NCBI GenBank assembly: GCA_027919835.1
Contig: JANVFP010000002.1
Location: forward strand, 2,062,044-2,126,043
DNA: 64,000 nucleotides
Reading direction: 5' to 3'
Source: Lentinula raphanica
Lineage: Eukaryota > Basidiomycota > Agaricomycetes > Agaricales > Omphalotaceae
Below, piece after piece: positions 1-15,852 of this stretch (positions are counted from its first letter, which is position 1; each line of letters starts with the position of its first letter). The notes beneath the pieces are model-generated. The model was given only the letters and a program-made list of their open reading frames with translations. It was not told the origin of the DNA and searched no databases. Position numbers and translations under genes: made by a program.

Positions 1-1371
1 CGCCCGCCTTCAACAATGCCATGCCAGCCATCTAGTGATAGTCTTCCATTGAGACTGATGGGCCGATCAAGGACGCCTGCGTCTGTCGAGAGATGAGCTT
101 TATCCTGTGACCGGCGGGAAAGGTTTAGGATATGGACGCCTAGAAATGTGACGATAAATCCACAGAGGAGCGAGACAGTATTAGTTGTATCGGTGGTGTT
201 GAATCCTTGGAATAGGATGAGAGAGGCCACAATTGTGGCGGTGGAGAATCCGACATAGTACATAGGGTTCACGCTAGACAAACGTCGTCTTAGTACAAGA
301 CTCGAGGGAGATGCGAAACAGCCCACATATTGACAGAAAACGTGTCCAGCGCTTTGTTGAAATAATTCATTTGAACAAGAATACAGAACGTTGAGACGAT
401 GGCAAAGAGGTAGGTGCTGGGGCGCGTAAATTGGTTTTTGCCACCAAAGGTCAACTTGACGGCTATTCCGAAACCTTTGATGGACATTACGGAAACTGAG
501 CCGACCACAGAGCATATTGAAATGTAGACCAGGGGGTTAGATTTTCCATGGCGAGGGGCGACGAGGTATATCATAATCATAGAGAAAACCAGGACCGTGA
601 AGATGTATAGCAAAAACCCTATAGACGATGGTCACTATCTGGAAGAAGAACTGAGGTAAGTTCGAAATGTACCAGGTTGGACTGCGTAGCCTAGAATTTC
701 GTCCACGGTTTGTACTTCCTTGTCCTCGGGTGCATGGAGAACGATAATGAGAGAACCGATCAAGGAAAGGCCACAGCCAACTCGACCGAGATGCCCAAGC
801 TCTTCATTTAGGAGGAAAGACGCAAGGACAGCGCTGCGGAAAATGTCAGCGAATGGTCGGACCACCTAGATAACATACACACCCAATCAGCACACTCAGA
901 GCCCCCAAGGGAGTTACGAGAATCGGAGGAGCAAAAGTATAGGCAGCGAAATTGGCGACTGTGGGTTGTTAATTAGCATCACCTTTCGTGGAGCATGGGT
1001 TCGAAAACGAGCATGTAGTCGATTGGGACAACAAGACAAAGAGCCAAGGTTCAACATTCACCTTCGCCCAAGATTACTGTAATGATAACATGATCAAATG
1101 ATTGAAGAAAACTAGCCAAGACGACGCACGAGTTGAGATGCCTGCCCACCTGCATCCAAAGAATTATTTCATGAAACGATTTCGCGTAGATGCAAAGCAC
1201 TTGCCAAACGCCATTCTTCAGGTAGGAAAGATTGTCAGATGCAGCTGCACCGTAGTCGCCATCCCCAGCAGCAGCATTCAAGCCCTTTTTTGTGATGATT
1301 GAGCTCATCCCGATGGCCATAGAGCTAGATATAGCGAGGGCTAAACCTATCCATTTATCGTCTACTGTCAT
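1..1371 (-). CDS. NIPA-type magnesium transporter (3' end cut by window edge)
   Basis: Membrane Mg2+ transporter of the NIPA (DUF803) family. The start is the ATG in [20 protein letters not shown]. Spliced exons read in family order: YLKNGVW, then WAG, then [20 protein letters not shown], then [37 protein letters not shown], then [20 protein letters not shown], then [20 protein letters not shown]. At least five short introns interrupt it. Hydrophobic segments alternate through the whole length, as expected for a DMT-like carrier. The C-terminal hydrophilic tail continues beyond base 1, so the stop is not seen. No frame breaks were found. A 737-bp foldback element begins about 130 bp upstream of the ATG and may lie in the promoter. 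The family assignment is firm; the substrate is inferred from the family. Confidence 0.9.
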
Positions 1372-1503
1372 TTTATGTACACTGTACACGTCGTTGGTCG
1401 TCGGTAAGGAGTGGAAAATAGGCCAAAGGCCGAGTATTGGACGACCTTGGTGGTGGAAATATATGAGAACAATTCTTGGCAGTGCGTCGTGGCACGCGAT
1501 TCA

Positions 1504-2239
1504 CTAGGGGCACCGAATATTATTACGGTCCGAAATTTTTGGGAAATAGAGTCATTATGCCGAGTGAAAATTAGCGCCTTTCCCGGCTGAAATTCATAGT
1601 TTTTCTCATGCCGAATATTCTTATATTTTTCGGCAGATAAACAATGTCTTTTTCATACGGAAATGAATACCTTTCACGCTCGATATAGATAATCTTTCCC
1701 GCCTGATATAGATAATCTTTCCCTCACGAAAAAGGAAAAAAATTTCCTGAGCGAAAGTGAATGCCCGCTTTTTTTGACGCCCAATTTGTACAAGTGCTTG
1801 CCTGTGCATTACAAATGTGAAGAAAGCATACTGGAATCAATTGAATTCCTGGCTGCCTGTTTTCTATCTGTTTGTAAATGAGAATGCTCAACATAAGTAC
1901 TTTGGATAAGGATTCTAGCTTGCTTAAGGAATGTGGTGCAGGCGGGCGCTCGTACAAATTGGGCGTCAAAAAAAGCGGGCATTCACTTTCACCCAGGAAA
2001 TTTTTTTCCTTTTTCGTGAGGGAAAGATTATCTATATCAGGCGAGAAAGATTATCTATATCGAGCGTGAAAGGTATTCATTTTCGTATGAAAAAGACATT
2101 GTTTATCTGCCGAAAAATATAAGATTATTCGGCATGAAAAAAACTATGAATTTCAGCTGGGAAAGGTGCTAATTTTCGCTCGGCATAATGACTCTATTTC
2201 CCAAAAATTTCGGACCGTAATAATATTCGGTGCCCCTAG
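1504..2239. mobile_element. Foldback/MITE-like element with about 300-bp inverted arms
   Basis: Two arms (about 1503-1802 and 1940-2240) are inverted copies, separated by about 140 bp of unrelated spacer. The outer ends read CTAGGGGCACCGAATATT and its complement. The dinucleotide TA (inside a palindromic CTAG) flanks the GGGGCACC ends, so a TA duplication of the Tc1/mariner kind is possible, but the palindrome prevents a firm call. Each arm holds a doubled motif around ATAGATAATCTTTCC. I count about 13 arm-to-arm differences, nearly all transitions and about half at CpG. Short ORFs occur in both arms but look like chance products of the inverted copy. There is no transposase, so it is non-autonomous. 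Confidence 0.8.
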
Positions 2240-2322
2240 TCCAACTTTCACACGATATCGATGTATTCATTCATTCAGATTTCGCGGTTCAAGTACACTC
2301 GAAAATCGTAGCTGTTGTTCAA

Positions 2323-4685
2323 TCAGCAAACAAGCGTCGTTCTGCAGCTCTTATAGCTTCCCCTCTCCACATGAGCACAAGAATCGGGATGAACGCCAAT
2401 ATACTCCCAACACAAGCGAAAAATACGAATAGGAGATGGTATCCTGATCATTGACAAGAAAGGAATAAGACTCTTTGCGTCCATTTTTGACTGTGAAACT
2501 TGAAGCACATACCTCCCAAAGCCTCTCCCAAAACAATCGCGTAGAACGCAAATGTCATCCCGATTTCTTGTCTACCGATATGCTCAGGACACAGCCTGCG
2601 AAGGGCTTGCGAACTTAAACGGACGAACCTTACAAAATTAAACACTTGAGCCACCTCAGCGGATTTTGTCAGATGACAGTCCGCACTATATGTATACCTG
2701 GAAAAAGAAGCGTCCGTCAGTGAAATATAGCCCCTTCCGCAGGTTGCACGATCTACATCACGGTGGTGATACACTGGACACCAAAGCACGCCACGCCCAT
2801 TCCAAGGATCGGTACAATCCATGGTGCTCCAAATTGAATGGAGAAACCATACCATAGGAGCCCAATCTGTATTGTCGAGCTGCGTATGAACATGGAAGAA
2901 GCATTGCAGAAGAACAGAACAACTGACGGGTACGATGATCTCCCCTGTCCATATGGCTTTCAGTCGAATCTCGCTAGGTGCAGTTGTGTCCTTCAACGCG
3001 GCCTTTCTACGTGCTCGATTCTATGTAACGGGTTGAGCAGATGTTATGACGGGTAAGCGTTTGCATACCATAAGAGAGTCGACCACCCAACCACCAGCTG
3101 TTTCCCCAAGAAACGCTCCTATCAGCAGTGCGGTACCATAGGCTAGTCCGATCTGAAGAGTGTCCCAATCTGCGTTGTAAGCAAATACTTTGTCAGTAGA
3201 GATATTGGTTGTGATGGAAGACCAAGGGCTGACTGAATTCTTGAGCAAAGATATGGGATACCGTCACAGCTGGTAGAGTACTTCCTAGTCCGTACTTGTG
3301 GAGTCATGACGATCAACGAATGAAGTGAAAAGGACATGCAACCCACCTGGGTTCCGTAGTAAATCGCAGGAAAGACTACTGACGGCTGCGAGAGGAGTTC
3401 TAGAACAAAGTGACCACAAGAAGGACGAAGAAGCGCACATATCGAATCATCTTGATATACGGCCAAAAGAAGTCGGAAAGGCGTAATTGACGTCCAGGAT
3501 AACGTTTCCCGAGATTCATTCTCCCCAAATATCGGCGGAACACACCACCTGAATGCAAATTCGGATCCTTGACTGCGGTTTGGATCTGGTCGCGTATGTA
3601 AAGCGTTTCGGGAAGGAAGAAAAACGTGAAGATTAAGCAAAAGCTATTGGTGATGGCGGCGAACTTGAATATCCATTGCCAGCCTAGGTATTGACCTATC
3701 AACCCGCCTGGTATAGGCGCAAAATGGGCTCCAGTAGCTGAAAAAGCTCAGTGATCAAGCAAGGACGATCTCACTTCAAGTAAGGTGGTAGCTTACTCGA
3801 CAAGACGGTGAACACTCCAAGTGCCCGCCCACGTTCATGAAGACAGAAGAGATCGTTTGCCTATTGATCGATGATCTTTGAGTACTTGGTCAATGACAAG
3901 TGATCCCAGAATACCGTTGCGACTCCCAACGCAGCCCTGTTATTTTGCCATTAGCGTGAAAGCGGATGGGAGGTTATCATATGTACCCGACAGGGAAAAT
4001 ACCGTTCAAGATCCTTAATCCCACGAGTTGACCAAAATTATGCGCATAGGCACATCCGAGAGCAGATAGTGCTCCGATGAGTGTCGTGACAAGATACACA
4101 GGGCGTCGTCCATAAACATGAGCGAACGGAATGAAAAGAAATGGACCAAGGCCATTGACCGCGATGGCGACGGTCCTATACAAGATGATCCACACTGAGT
4201 ACTTCGAAGGTTCACTTTCTGTGGGACTCACGTTTGATATGAGGCGGTAACGATAGACACGTCGAATTCCGCAGACAGTTGATTATAAGCCGGGTTGATG
4301 ATGGCGGTATTATATGTTCCCAGTGCGGAAAGGATACTGACCTGGAGGAGTATGAAAGCCTGAAATAGAGTTAACGACCAGTGATGTAGTGGAAAGATGT
4401 CAGAACCTACACGATACAAGCCGGGCCAATTCACTGCGCTTGTATATGTGACACTCATTCGCGCAAAATTGAACGAAAGCTTACAAGGATCTTCCGGGTC
4501 GTCTGAAGGTTGTGGACTCAATGGAACACCGTGCTTGTCCAATTTCAGCACAACAGCGGGCTTGAGCTCTGCTAGAACCGCTCGGTGTGAATGGGAAATT
4601 CTGCATACAAACGGAGGTCCTCACCATTCTCGATGTAATCCAGATCGTCATTTTTCTCCAACACATCTGTAGAGTCTTTCGACAT
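2323..4685 (-). CDS. MFS transporter, DHA1 multidrug/polyamine type
   Basis: Plasma-membrane proton antiporter-like protein of the major facilitator superfamily. Splicing joins MSKDSTDVLEKNDDLDYIEN to ELKPAVVLKLDKHGVPLSPQ, then the DHA1-typical DDPEDPLNWPG stretch before the first helix. The next segments are GTYNTAIINPAYNQLSAEFD, HVYGRRPVYLVTTLIGALSA (motif A-like GRRP), LGWQWIFKFAAITNSFCLIF and ETLYIRDQ, then a central loop and the second six-helix half. The last exon ends LVLMWRGEAIRAAERRLFAD and stop at 2323. About nine introns are needed. No lesion was seen in the coding exons. The start at 4685 is chosen because its short first exon splices in frame. The substrate cannot be told from sequence. 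Confidence 0.85.
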
Positions 4686-6857
4686 GATCGTCAATCGCTA
4701 CGTACTAATCCACTGGGATGTGATGTGAATGGGAGTGCTTCAATACTTATCTTTGATCTACGTCTTTTATAAGAAGAATCGGAGGCGTGTATTCCCGTAG
4801 GAGTATTTTGAGGACTGTAACTGAACCCATGATGCAGTAGCTAAATAGTATGGGAAAACACCTGAAACAAAAGACTTTGAATTTGGAGTTGGACGGTTTG
4901 TGATGCTTTGCTGTATATTCAGACGCCAAGGGCAAAAACGGTCACGCTGGGAGGAATGAAATTAAGGTACGAATGTGAGTAGTCAACGATTGAACTGACT
5001 GAGGCATCGACTTGAGGTGACCAGCACTGGCTCTTCAACCAGAGTACCATATGACCAAACCTCACGGTCTACGATTAGAGTCAGACTCAACAGTGCACCA
5101 ACTTTGCAACTTCACGCCGCATTCGAATAGAATTATGGAGCAGCTGCATAACGAATATTGGGTCGATAATTGTGATGTCGGCGTGGATCCTAGATCATCT
5201 TAAACATGGTGCAAAAATCGACGAGACTTTTAGTCATGTTCACTGGGCATAGGTAGATGATGATAGGATTTCATTCGATAGTACGAATAGTTCTCCATGA
5301 AAGCGACGTGTACGCAATAGTACTATGTAGATCGGAGGACGAGTACTTGGAAAATTACCACTGAGGATAGGAAAGTAAGCATAATGTGAAGACCAGGTAT
5401 AGATATGTCAGAAAAGCCGAAATTTTCTTGCCCCTTGAGGAAGCACAGGTTTCGGAATCGTCACAGCTACACCAGAACGATGCAGAGTGCACGCCTCCTC
5501 AAATGAAGAGTGACCCGTGAGACAAGGCCTCATACAAGGGTTCAAAGAATGGATGAACTTTGTTTTCATCTCATCGTCAAGCTATGAACCATCACTCACT
5601 CATGCCTTATTTCTACCCATCCCATACCCATATTGAGATAGAGACGAAGACTCCAGTTAAACGAAGGAAGAGTGAGAATCTGTATGATAATTGGTCAGCG
5701 AGAGTAAGAATATACTATGAGTTTGAAGAATCAGGAAGAGTTTTTTGGTATACAGTTGTCCACAAGAGGTTTCTCTTTCGGAAGCAGAACTGAAGAATGC
5801 TCATCATAGAGAACACTACGAGAACATCACTGACCAAACAAGCAACGGTAGAGTAGTAGAAAAAATGTGGGAGAGAAGGAATCGATGATGACGAGGAAGA
5901 CAAAAGCAGAAAAATTGCTGAGCGCTTATGTAGCCAATGCGTGGGAAAATGTCTGTACAGTTGAAATTTCTTCCTGCCAATTCTTCCTGTTCTCCGTCTT
6001 TCACGGTTTCACCTGCAAGTTGCTGGCTCTTTTCGTGAACCTGTGCTCTTCCTGAATAATACACAAGGTGCGTAGCTACCCATAAACCCTCAAATGATGA
6101 TAATTATCCATCCTCGAGTTGGTGAAATTCGTCGATGATCCACACTCGTAACATGCATCACCAACTGAACCGTTTTCCGTCTTCCCTACCCTCACTACAA
6201 CTTCTGTTCCAACTCATACTCTTTTAGGTTGGTGCACTTCTTGTCCTGGCTTGTGACGAACCTTTGTTGGCGGGCGACAACTCAAAAGATGGGCCCTATG
6301 CTGACACCCACCACCCGCTGAAGCTTCACGCGCTCGGGTCTTTTTCGCGAGGAAATACGCTGACGATGGTCAAATAGGACAGGCACACAGACTATGGTAT
6401 ACCATGTAGTGGTGTCTTGAGCAGAGTGAGTGTCTTTCTGGTTTTTATTCATGATGTTTCTTTCAATATACAAGCATATGTCCGACTATTTATGACGGAA
6501 AACATACGTTCTGTCTGATTCATTCATTCATCCATGTTCCTGTTCTCTATGCTCATACTCCTACAGTGACAAGATCATACATATGCCTGTCGTTTGAGAT
6601 CCTCCATATCACATACGTAGTACGACAGCTTGATCCCTGTACTCATATGTAGGTACTCGTGTATCGAATAGTATTACATGTTACATCTCATGGTTACTGA
6701 GCAAATGCCGAATATTTTGAATCCTGGAATGAGTACATTGAATGAAAAGAAAACAAATACGAAATATGGAGGCGAAGTAGATACAGTCTGAATCATACTG
6801 GGAAGTAATTACAGAAATGTATTCTAAGGATTCAGCTACCCACCTTTGAGCACAGTC
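4686..6857. other. Intergenic region, no gene recognised
   Basis: About 2.2 kb between the MFS start and the calcineurin A stop. Short ORFs on both strands have no recognisable motif and do not splice into anything convincing. It probably contains the MFS promoter and the calcineurin 3' UTR. No tRNA, repeat or transposon ends were seen. Confidence 0.5.
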
Positions 6858-9343
<2,486 letters not shown>

Positions 9344-10839
9344 GATATACAGTTGTGCGCGGCCGTTGTGGTCGAGTTGTGGTCGTGATTGTTAAAAAGA
9401 GAAAGGATGAATCGTGATTGTTCTGTACAAGGGTTGATTCAATAATCCCAGGCTGTGCTTGCCGGGAGCTCAACGGCGCCGGTCACTTTTCTAAGTTCTT
9501 TCTTATCTACCACTACGAAATTCTGTCGCATACTATCATTTGAAGACAGCCCCAAATTCGTTCACTGGAGTGTTTCGTAGCCAAAGGACATCCCCACAGA
9601 TTTGCGTTTCAAAACGGCTTGGGGGTAGCCGCAAGTTATTGTTTGCGATAAGTTCATCCTACTAGTAATTCACGAACTAAGTGGTATTGAACACTGGATC
9701 ATGGAGCGCCTCTTGACCGGTGACCAGGTAAGTTTGCAGGAATTCTCCTTCGAAGATACAAAGTGTACTGACTTTTCATCCAAAGGCACAAGTAACCTCA
9801 CATGTTCACGTTCGCGTTATGCTCTGTTATGCTAGGTTATGCTTGACAATCTCGCGTTCCGAAGCTTCAAATGCCAAGACAATCCGTAGCAAGGAACTTT
9901 TTCCAACCGTCGTTGTCGTCATGAACAAACATCAACTCAGCAATGAAGGCAGGTACTTGACCTGGGATCATTGACCTCAGTCCGAGTTCTCTCGAATTTG
10001 TTTGACTCGAGATATACCATCATTCGCTCCGAATTTGTACCATGTACACAAGAAGGAAATCAAATGCTGTCTGGCGTTGAACATGGTTGTGCAGTCTGCC
10101 CGCAATAGCTTTCACGAAGGATATCATCAGTGCTGTTGCACTATGAGTAGTTTGTCTGTGACGGATGATGGAGATCTTCAAAACTTCCTCCTCACACATC
10201 GATCTACTGACCTTTGACTGATCTTCAATTAACACGGTTGTCCGCAGGTCTTACGTGCTCAATTGACAAGCTACCCCAGTCGCATGTCGTTGAACACGAT
10301 TTGTGTCTTCAATTTTCATCAAGCATCTGTTGCTTAAGGTTCGAACTGATTGTGCATCGTTCGGTCAAATGATACTCCTCAACGAATTCTCCAATTCGAA
10401 TTGAACGTCGTTTGGGGAGTGTCATCCGTTCAGAGCCCTCAGGCCTCATCACTGATACCTAAGTTTAGGAAACGCACGTTTGTCAACCCCCTCTAGTCCC
10501 GGACTCGCAAAAGTCACCAACGTAACTGGTGAAGGCCGAAAGGACTCTACACTCGTTCTCGGTCGTTATTGGCTTCACAGCGTCGACGTGCCCAACAGGC
10601 AAGCTCAGCTCAACTTTGAGGACGTGGATATCACTGTGTTTCTCAACGCAATCTGAGATTTGAATCCCGGAGCATCCCAATTCACCGCAGACAAAGTTTT
10701 GATTCATGATTCTTGTCCTGCAACCTTCTTTAACCCAGAAGTGTTCCCATCTGCTGCGATGATGATCTTTCTGGGAAGTCTTGAATAAAATCCAACGCGT
10801 GCATTCTCAACTCCTTACTTTCCTTCTCAACTAAACCTC
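9344..10839. other. Divergent intergenic region
   Basis: About 1.5 kb between calcineurin A (minus) and the DUF6533 gene (plus), so it should hold both promoters. An ORF at 10483-10707 on the minus strand has no recognisable motif. Repeated GTTATGCT words occur near 9818-9842. No RNA gene was seen. Confidence 0.45.
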
Positions 10840-12663
10840 ATGTCAAGCGTCACCTCAAACGCAGCAGCAGCCACAGCGGCTTATGAACAGTAAATCCTCT
10901 CGCGATCGTCTCTGTGACAACTCGTTTATCTGAGGTTGTATCCACAGTTTCATCAAGTTCAGGATGCAGTATTCTAGTCTCGGTGAGCTCTTCCTCGATC
11001 TCCTCACTGCAGCGTTATTCATGGAAGAGCTACAGCCATTCTGTATTATGACTATGTCCTCACCTTTGCGGACGAAGTGAATGAATGGTCTACCTAATTC
11101 CTATCTCATCGCTTCTCATTGCTCGCCTCGTGGTACAGGTACGCTATATGTGGCGCCTTCGTTCTCTCACCCAAGTCTCGACACTTCTCTACATCTGCTG
11201 TCGTTACGCTATACCGGGCAACTTGCTGTATCTTTTGGCCAACACTGGTACGCTCGGCGAAGGAATTGATCGCTGCAATACATGGTATAGGATCATCGCG
11301 GCTTTGAGTGTCATGGGAAGGGCTTCGATTATCAGTAAGAATTCTCTTCCCTGCAACGCTGAAGCCGGTCTCAACAACTCCTTGTTCAAGTCGTCCTAGG
11401 TATGCGAGCCTACGCCATGTGCGCTCAGAACAGGCTTGTGTTATCAGTGCTGCTGCCTCTAGGACTATTGATTCCAACTCTCGATATTGTGAGTGGTATC
11501 TCGTGCGGATAGGTTGAAAAGCGCTGAGTCTTCAATAGATACAAAATTTAAACCTTTCTTGTAGTAACGGCGAAGCCCACGACGAAGATTCTCAAAAATA
11601 TGCACTGTAAGGTGTTATATCAATAATCATTGTGACTTATCTCATGGATAAGGACTGCATGCTCCTGTATTCAGTGGTAAGTTTTCTACTATGCCTTGTT
11701 ACATCTGCATTTCGAACTCATCATCATCATCATGCAGAGGGGAATCTGTTGTCAATCATGATTCCTGTTTACGATTCTATTGCCGCCACTATCACGATTA
11801 CTCGGGGCATACAGGCTTTGAAAAAGATGCCTCACACCGCCAAACTACAAGATTCTCTTTATTATCTAATGGTCGAACAAGGTATGTGATCTTACTAGCT
11901 CCTGGCCAATGTCTACAACTTGAATGACCTCTCTCATTGTGAACTTTTCCAGGCATAATATATTTCTTGTGAGGGTTTTCTCTGGAAAGGACATGCAGCG
12001 TCCATGACTTATCGACTTATACGAACCCCAGAGCTGTATCCGCAATTACCATCACGCAATCAGTCATTAGCTTTGTGAGTCGCTGTCATCTATTTCAGTC
12101 TTACGGTCGGCTGTCTGATGAAGAACTCGGAACTTTAAAGCATCCTGTAAATCCATCTGGAGCAGCGGTGAGTCATTACACGAGACCCTGATTTCCTTGA
12201 TATCGTATGTTGAAATAACAACATATTGCAGGCTTTCCTCGGCCAAATCAATGCGTTTTCCGTCCCGTGAGCCTATGCTCTTTTCAATGTTTAGTGATCA
12301 TCACACACTGAAGTCTAACATGTTAGAGTATCCGGACTCCTAATCGCCCGGTTCCTTCTAAGACTTCGTGCAGCTCAAGAAAACTTCAACGCCAGCAGCA
12401 ACTTGAACGCGCGAGGAGAAGACATTGGCGTGGGGGCATTTAGTACCGTACAGTTCGCAGATCGCAACCTCAATACGTCGACAATTACCTCGACGTTCCC
12501 AAGGTCTGCTGGTGATGCGCAAGGGCTTGAAACAGATGAATCTGTTTCTACTCTACGTCGAGCCATTGGATCCGTGATCAACGAGTTTGGGGTCGATCCT
12601 GTGGAACATACGAAGACTAGGTTGGTGGTAGAAATGAAGCCGGTAAAAGAGCAGCAAGAGTGA
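10840..12663 (+). CDS. DUF6533-family seven-helix membrane protein
   Basis: Agaricomycete-specific integral membrane protein family of unknown function, receptor-like in topology. The ATG at 10840 starts MSSVTSNAAAATAAYEQFIK, followed after an intron by the diagnostic YYDYVLTFADEV of DUF6533. Later exons give WRLRSLTQVSTLLYICCRYA, RIIAALSVMGRASIIS, GMRAYAMCAQNRLVLSVLLP, IPVYDSIAATITITRGIQAL and AFLGQINAFSVPVSGLLIAR. The hydrophilic tail ends KPVKEQQE at 12663. Eight or more small introns. The protein has no enzymatic motif. Intact as spliced, although two middle exon borders (11500-11700 and 11950-12050) are uncertain. Confidence 0.8.
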
Positions 12664-12854
12664 CGATGTCCTAAACAAGAGGCTACTGCACCCCAATATA
12701 AATTCCCTATCTATTTCTCTATGTTCACTGCTTGGAATGTTTTAATTTATTATAATACTCGTCCGACACTGCCTTTACAGTATTTTACCTTTGCGGTCAG
12801 ATCTATATGTAATCTAGCGTTCTCCTCTACTAACAGGCACAATACTTAATCCTG

Positions 12855-14917
12855 TTATTTCTTTGATAGATATCGAAAGATCGCCATGAGAAGTGCCCCA
12901 AAGAGCATCGTACTTCCTGTTTGAAACATGATCAGCCTCATGCAATTCCAGCACAAATGTGATCAATGCTATGACCTGCAAATGATCCCATGCCAATTGA
13001 TCTCGGGTTGGTATCGAAAGCACCAGATATGGGTGTTCCGATGAGCATTGCAACGCCGACCGTGGACATGAGGATTCCAATTCTCTGTCCTAGTTGGTCC
13101 TTTTCCGCAGAATCTAGCACGGGTTTGGCAACCAAGGATGCGAACGGCCCTATAGAAATGCTGGTAATGTCTTCATTGCTGGATCTGCTACAGCCTATAC
13201 ACCATAACATAAACTCACCCGTACAATGCAGAGACAAAGACGAATGCTATTTTTGAGTGAACACAGGGCCACAGATAGTATATCGTGGTGGATAAACATA
13301 TTGTAGGAATCATGAGATTCATCGCACCTGCGCGAACGCAACGAAATAGGCCATCAATTTCAAAGCCTGACAAAAGAGAACTCACCTATTCTATCTGCGA
13401 CAAAACCAGATACTATTCTACTTATGCCACTGGAGGCGTTGCATATAGATACCAGATAAAATGCAAAGTCGATCGAGACGCCGAGAGATATAGCAGAGGA
13501 AGCTACGTATGTTGTGACTGTTCACTTTTAGTCCAAGTCCAAGTTCGTCAATTCAATGGACTGGGGAAGACTCACATGTGTAATATCCAAGGTATGTGAA
13601 GAAGGACGCAGCGCAATACAAGACAAATTGAACCTTAGATTGCATAGGGGATGATTTAGTCGATTTCCCCAATTCTTTAGGACATGATGTGCGTTCCTTG
13701 ATAGTCTACATACAGCATGGTCAGTATTGAGAACCAACAGGCTTATGAGCAACTCGAAGCGACGAACGAGTACATACCATATTTCCCAATGCCATTCCAA
13801 CCATGATGATTGACGCAATGACTCGTACCGTCCACTCAAACCTGCTGCCGGTTTTGAGTGAACTGTGACATGGAGTTGGTTGCATTATTACCTACCCGAT
13901 GATTGGAAATAGCTCTCTCGCGATGATAGGCATAACAGTACCTCCCAGAGAGGATCCTGCAGCATAAAGACCCAATGCCAACCCTCTCCGTCGATCGAAC
14001 CACTGTGATAAGACCGCAGTGACGGGTCCTGTGAATACTCCAGCAGTGATCTGCGAAGGCTATCAACACAACGAATTTTTCATCGAAGACTCCAAAACTA
14101 CCCCGGTCAACATTCCTTGACAGAGGAGGAACTGCCAATACGAAGTACATTGTGCGACCAAAATAGTTGCCACGATGAAAACTATGCTGGCAATAACCAG
14201 CAGCGTATGAAAATACCCTCTGTCCGCAAGGCGAGTGAACATATATGTCGGGATATACAGACACGATTGCTAGTGGAATATTTCAGGTAAGAGGCTGATC
14301 GATAATGAGATGCACAGCGTCAACCTGGATGGATCCGATCCATGCACTATCATTGTGCAATTAGCATTTGCGCCATTCAAGTTCATTGGTGAACAAGAAT
14401 AACACTCACGTCATAGATGGTGACATATCTTCCAAGAGGCTTTGCTCGTAGTGGGCTTGAAACACCTGAAGAGAGTATCAGTGTTTCGAAATCATTCGTG
14501 AACTCAATGACAGTAGCCTACCCCCCATGTACTTATATATCCGGAGCTGGAAGACATGCAAGAGTCATTCAAGACATAGAATGAAATATTTAGCTACAAG
14601 TAGTACATACGTCGTGAAGGCAATGCACATCGCCTGGAGGCCCATACTTGCTCAGAGGGTATGAACTCGGTTGAAGCTGATACACGTACCCCAAATAGAA
14701 CAGCCCAAGCTCTAAGCCCTACGTCAGGAAGACTGTCTTCGCTGCTTCCAATGCTCTCCTTGAGAGACGACAACGAAGACAACGAATGAAGTTTTTTCGT
14801 ATCTTCCTCTACTTGAGGAAAGAGAGGTGGTGTCTTTGAGGCAAGAATGAGTACTGAGACTGAGGATGGTAAATCCAGAGATGATTGAACCAATTCCGAG
14901 TGATGATGGGGTTCCAT
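12855..14917 (-). CDS. MFS monocarboxylate-transporter-like protein, copy 1
   Basis: MFS carrier resembling fungal MCT/MCH proteins. The cytosolic N-terminus MEPHHHSELVQSSLDLPSSV leads to LPDVGLRAWAVLFG, the typical first-helix entry of this family. Following exons read FHTLLVIASIVFIVATILVA, QWFDRRRGLALGLYAAGSSL (the RRGLA loop), WTVRVIASIIMVGMALGN, then the long central loop and ISIGPFASLVAKPVLDSAEK, QRIGILMSTVGVAMLIGTPI. The last exon gives GSTMLFGALLMAIFRYLSKK and stop at 12855. It is a close tandem paralogue of the gene at 15853-17876, with the same intron positions and matching C-terminal exon. The substrate is unknown; characterised fungal members vary. Confidence 0.82.
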
Positions 14918-15852
14918 TGACCAATTTCCATGGAGAGAACATATTGGAGTGGAAGGTCATCGATCTTTTATGCATGTTTCGGTGGATCAGGTTGTAATAT
15001 TCCAGATATCCAAATGTACAGATGGAACCCCGAGTCGTTCAAGACGTGGCCTTTGGATATCTTTGATATCTGCTGCATGCACGATAAATGCAAGCTTGAG
15101 CTGACGTTGACCGATCAGTACTCAGCAGTGGCAATTATAACGTTCGTACAGTTTCGCAGATATGATACGAGCCACCTAAGTATATCAGTAGACAGTTTCC
15201 TTGGCTGTGACTGAAATCACCTTGAATCATGATGAACGCGCATCTTGAACTTGACTGATTGAAATCAGAAAGTCTAAAGACAGTCTTTGATGCCGACTGG
15301 CCAAGACTCCCTGCCGACCATTGCCGACCATGTGCCGGCCCAAACGGTGCTCCTGTCATCAGCTCCCATCATTGTAGCAGTCTTAAAGCTTGAAGGACCA
15401 AGGTTGACGAACAAGATACACAGTACCTATGACTGAAGCTCATCAATGCTACATCCCTTAAATCACATCATTCCAACAAACAGTGCCTGCAATAAGATCT
15501 CAAAGTTTCTGAGACCAGTTCTTAGTAGAACATGAATTACGGATATACTACACTCACTCAGGTTTCCGCCGAATCATCTCGAATCATCCATCATTTACAG
15601 GAGTTCATATTTTTCGATCAGAGGTATTGCAAAGCAAAGTCCAAAGGCGAATCGGATTGGATTTTCTGTTTTTTGTACAACGATACTGTATACAAACACT
15701 TCGAATATCATTCATATCAACTCAACTCGAACCAGAATCCCATCTTGTCTTGATTGCTTTTGATTTTCATCTTCCAGAGATGTGTTGGTATATACATAGG
15801 CATGCTTTACGATATGATGTTCAATGTTCATAAATAGTCAATATCTTTGATT
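14918..15852. other. Spacer between tandem MFS genes
   Basis: About 0.9 kb holding the promoter of copy 1 and the 3' flank of copy 2. A GCCGACCAT word is directly repeated near 15315-15335. The ORF at 15532-15753 is not convincing. Nothing else was recognised. Confidence 0.45.

Noticed and set aside
1621..2122. Matching 60-codon ORFs on opposite strands in the foldback arms
   Set aside because: Products of the inverted repeat; low complexity and no start context or splicing support.
10483..10707. Minus-strand ORF between calcineurin A and the DUF6533 gene
   Set aside because: No family similarity recognised and no adjoining exons.
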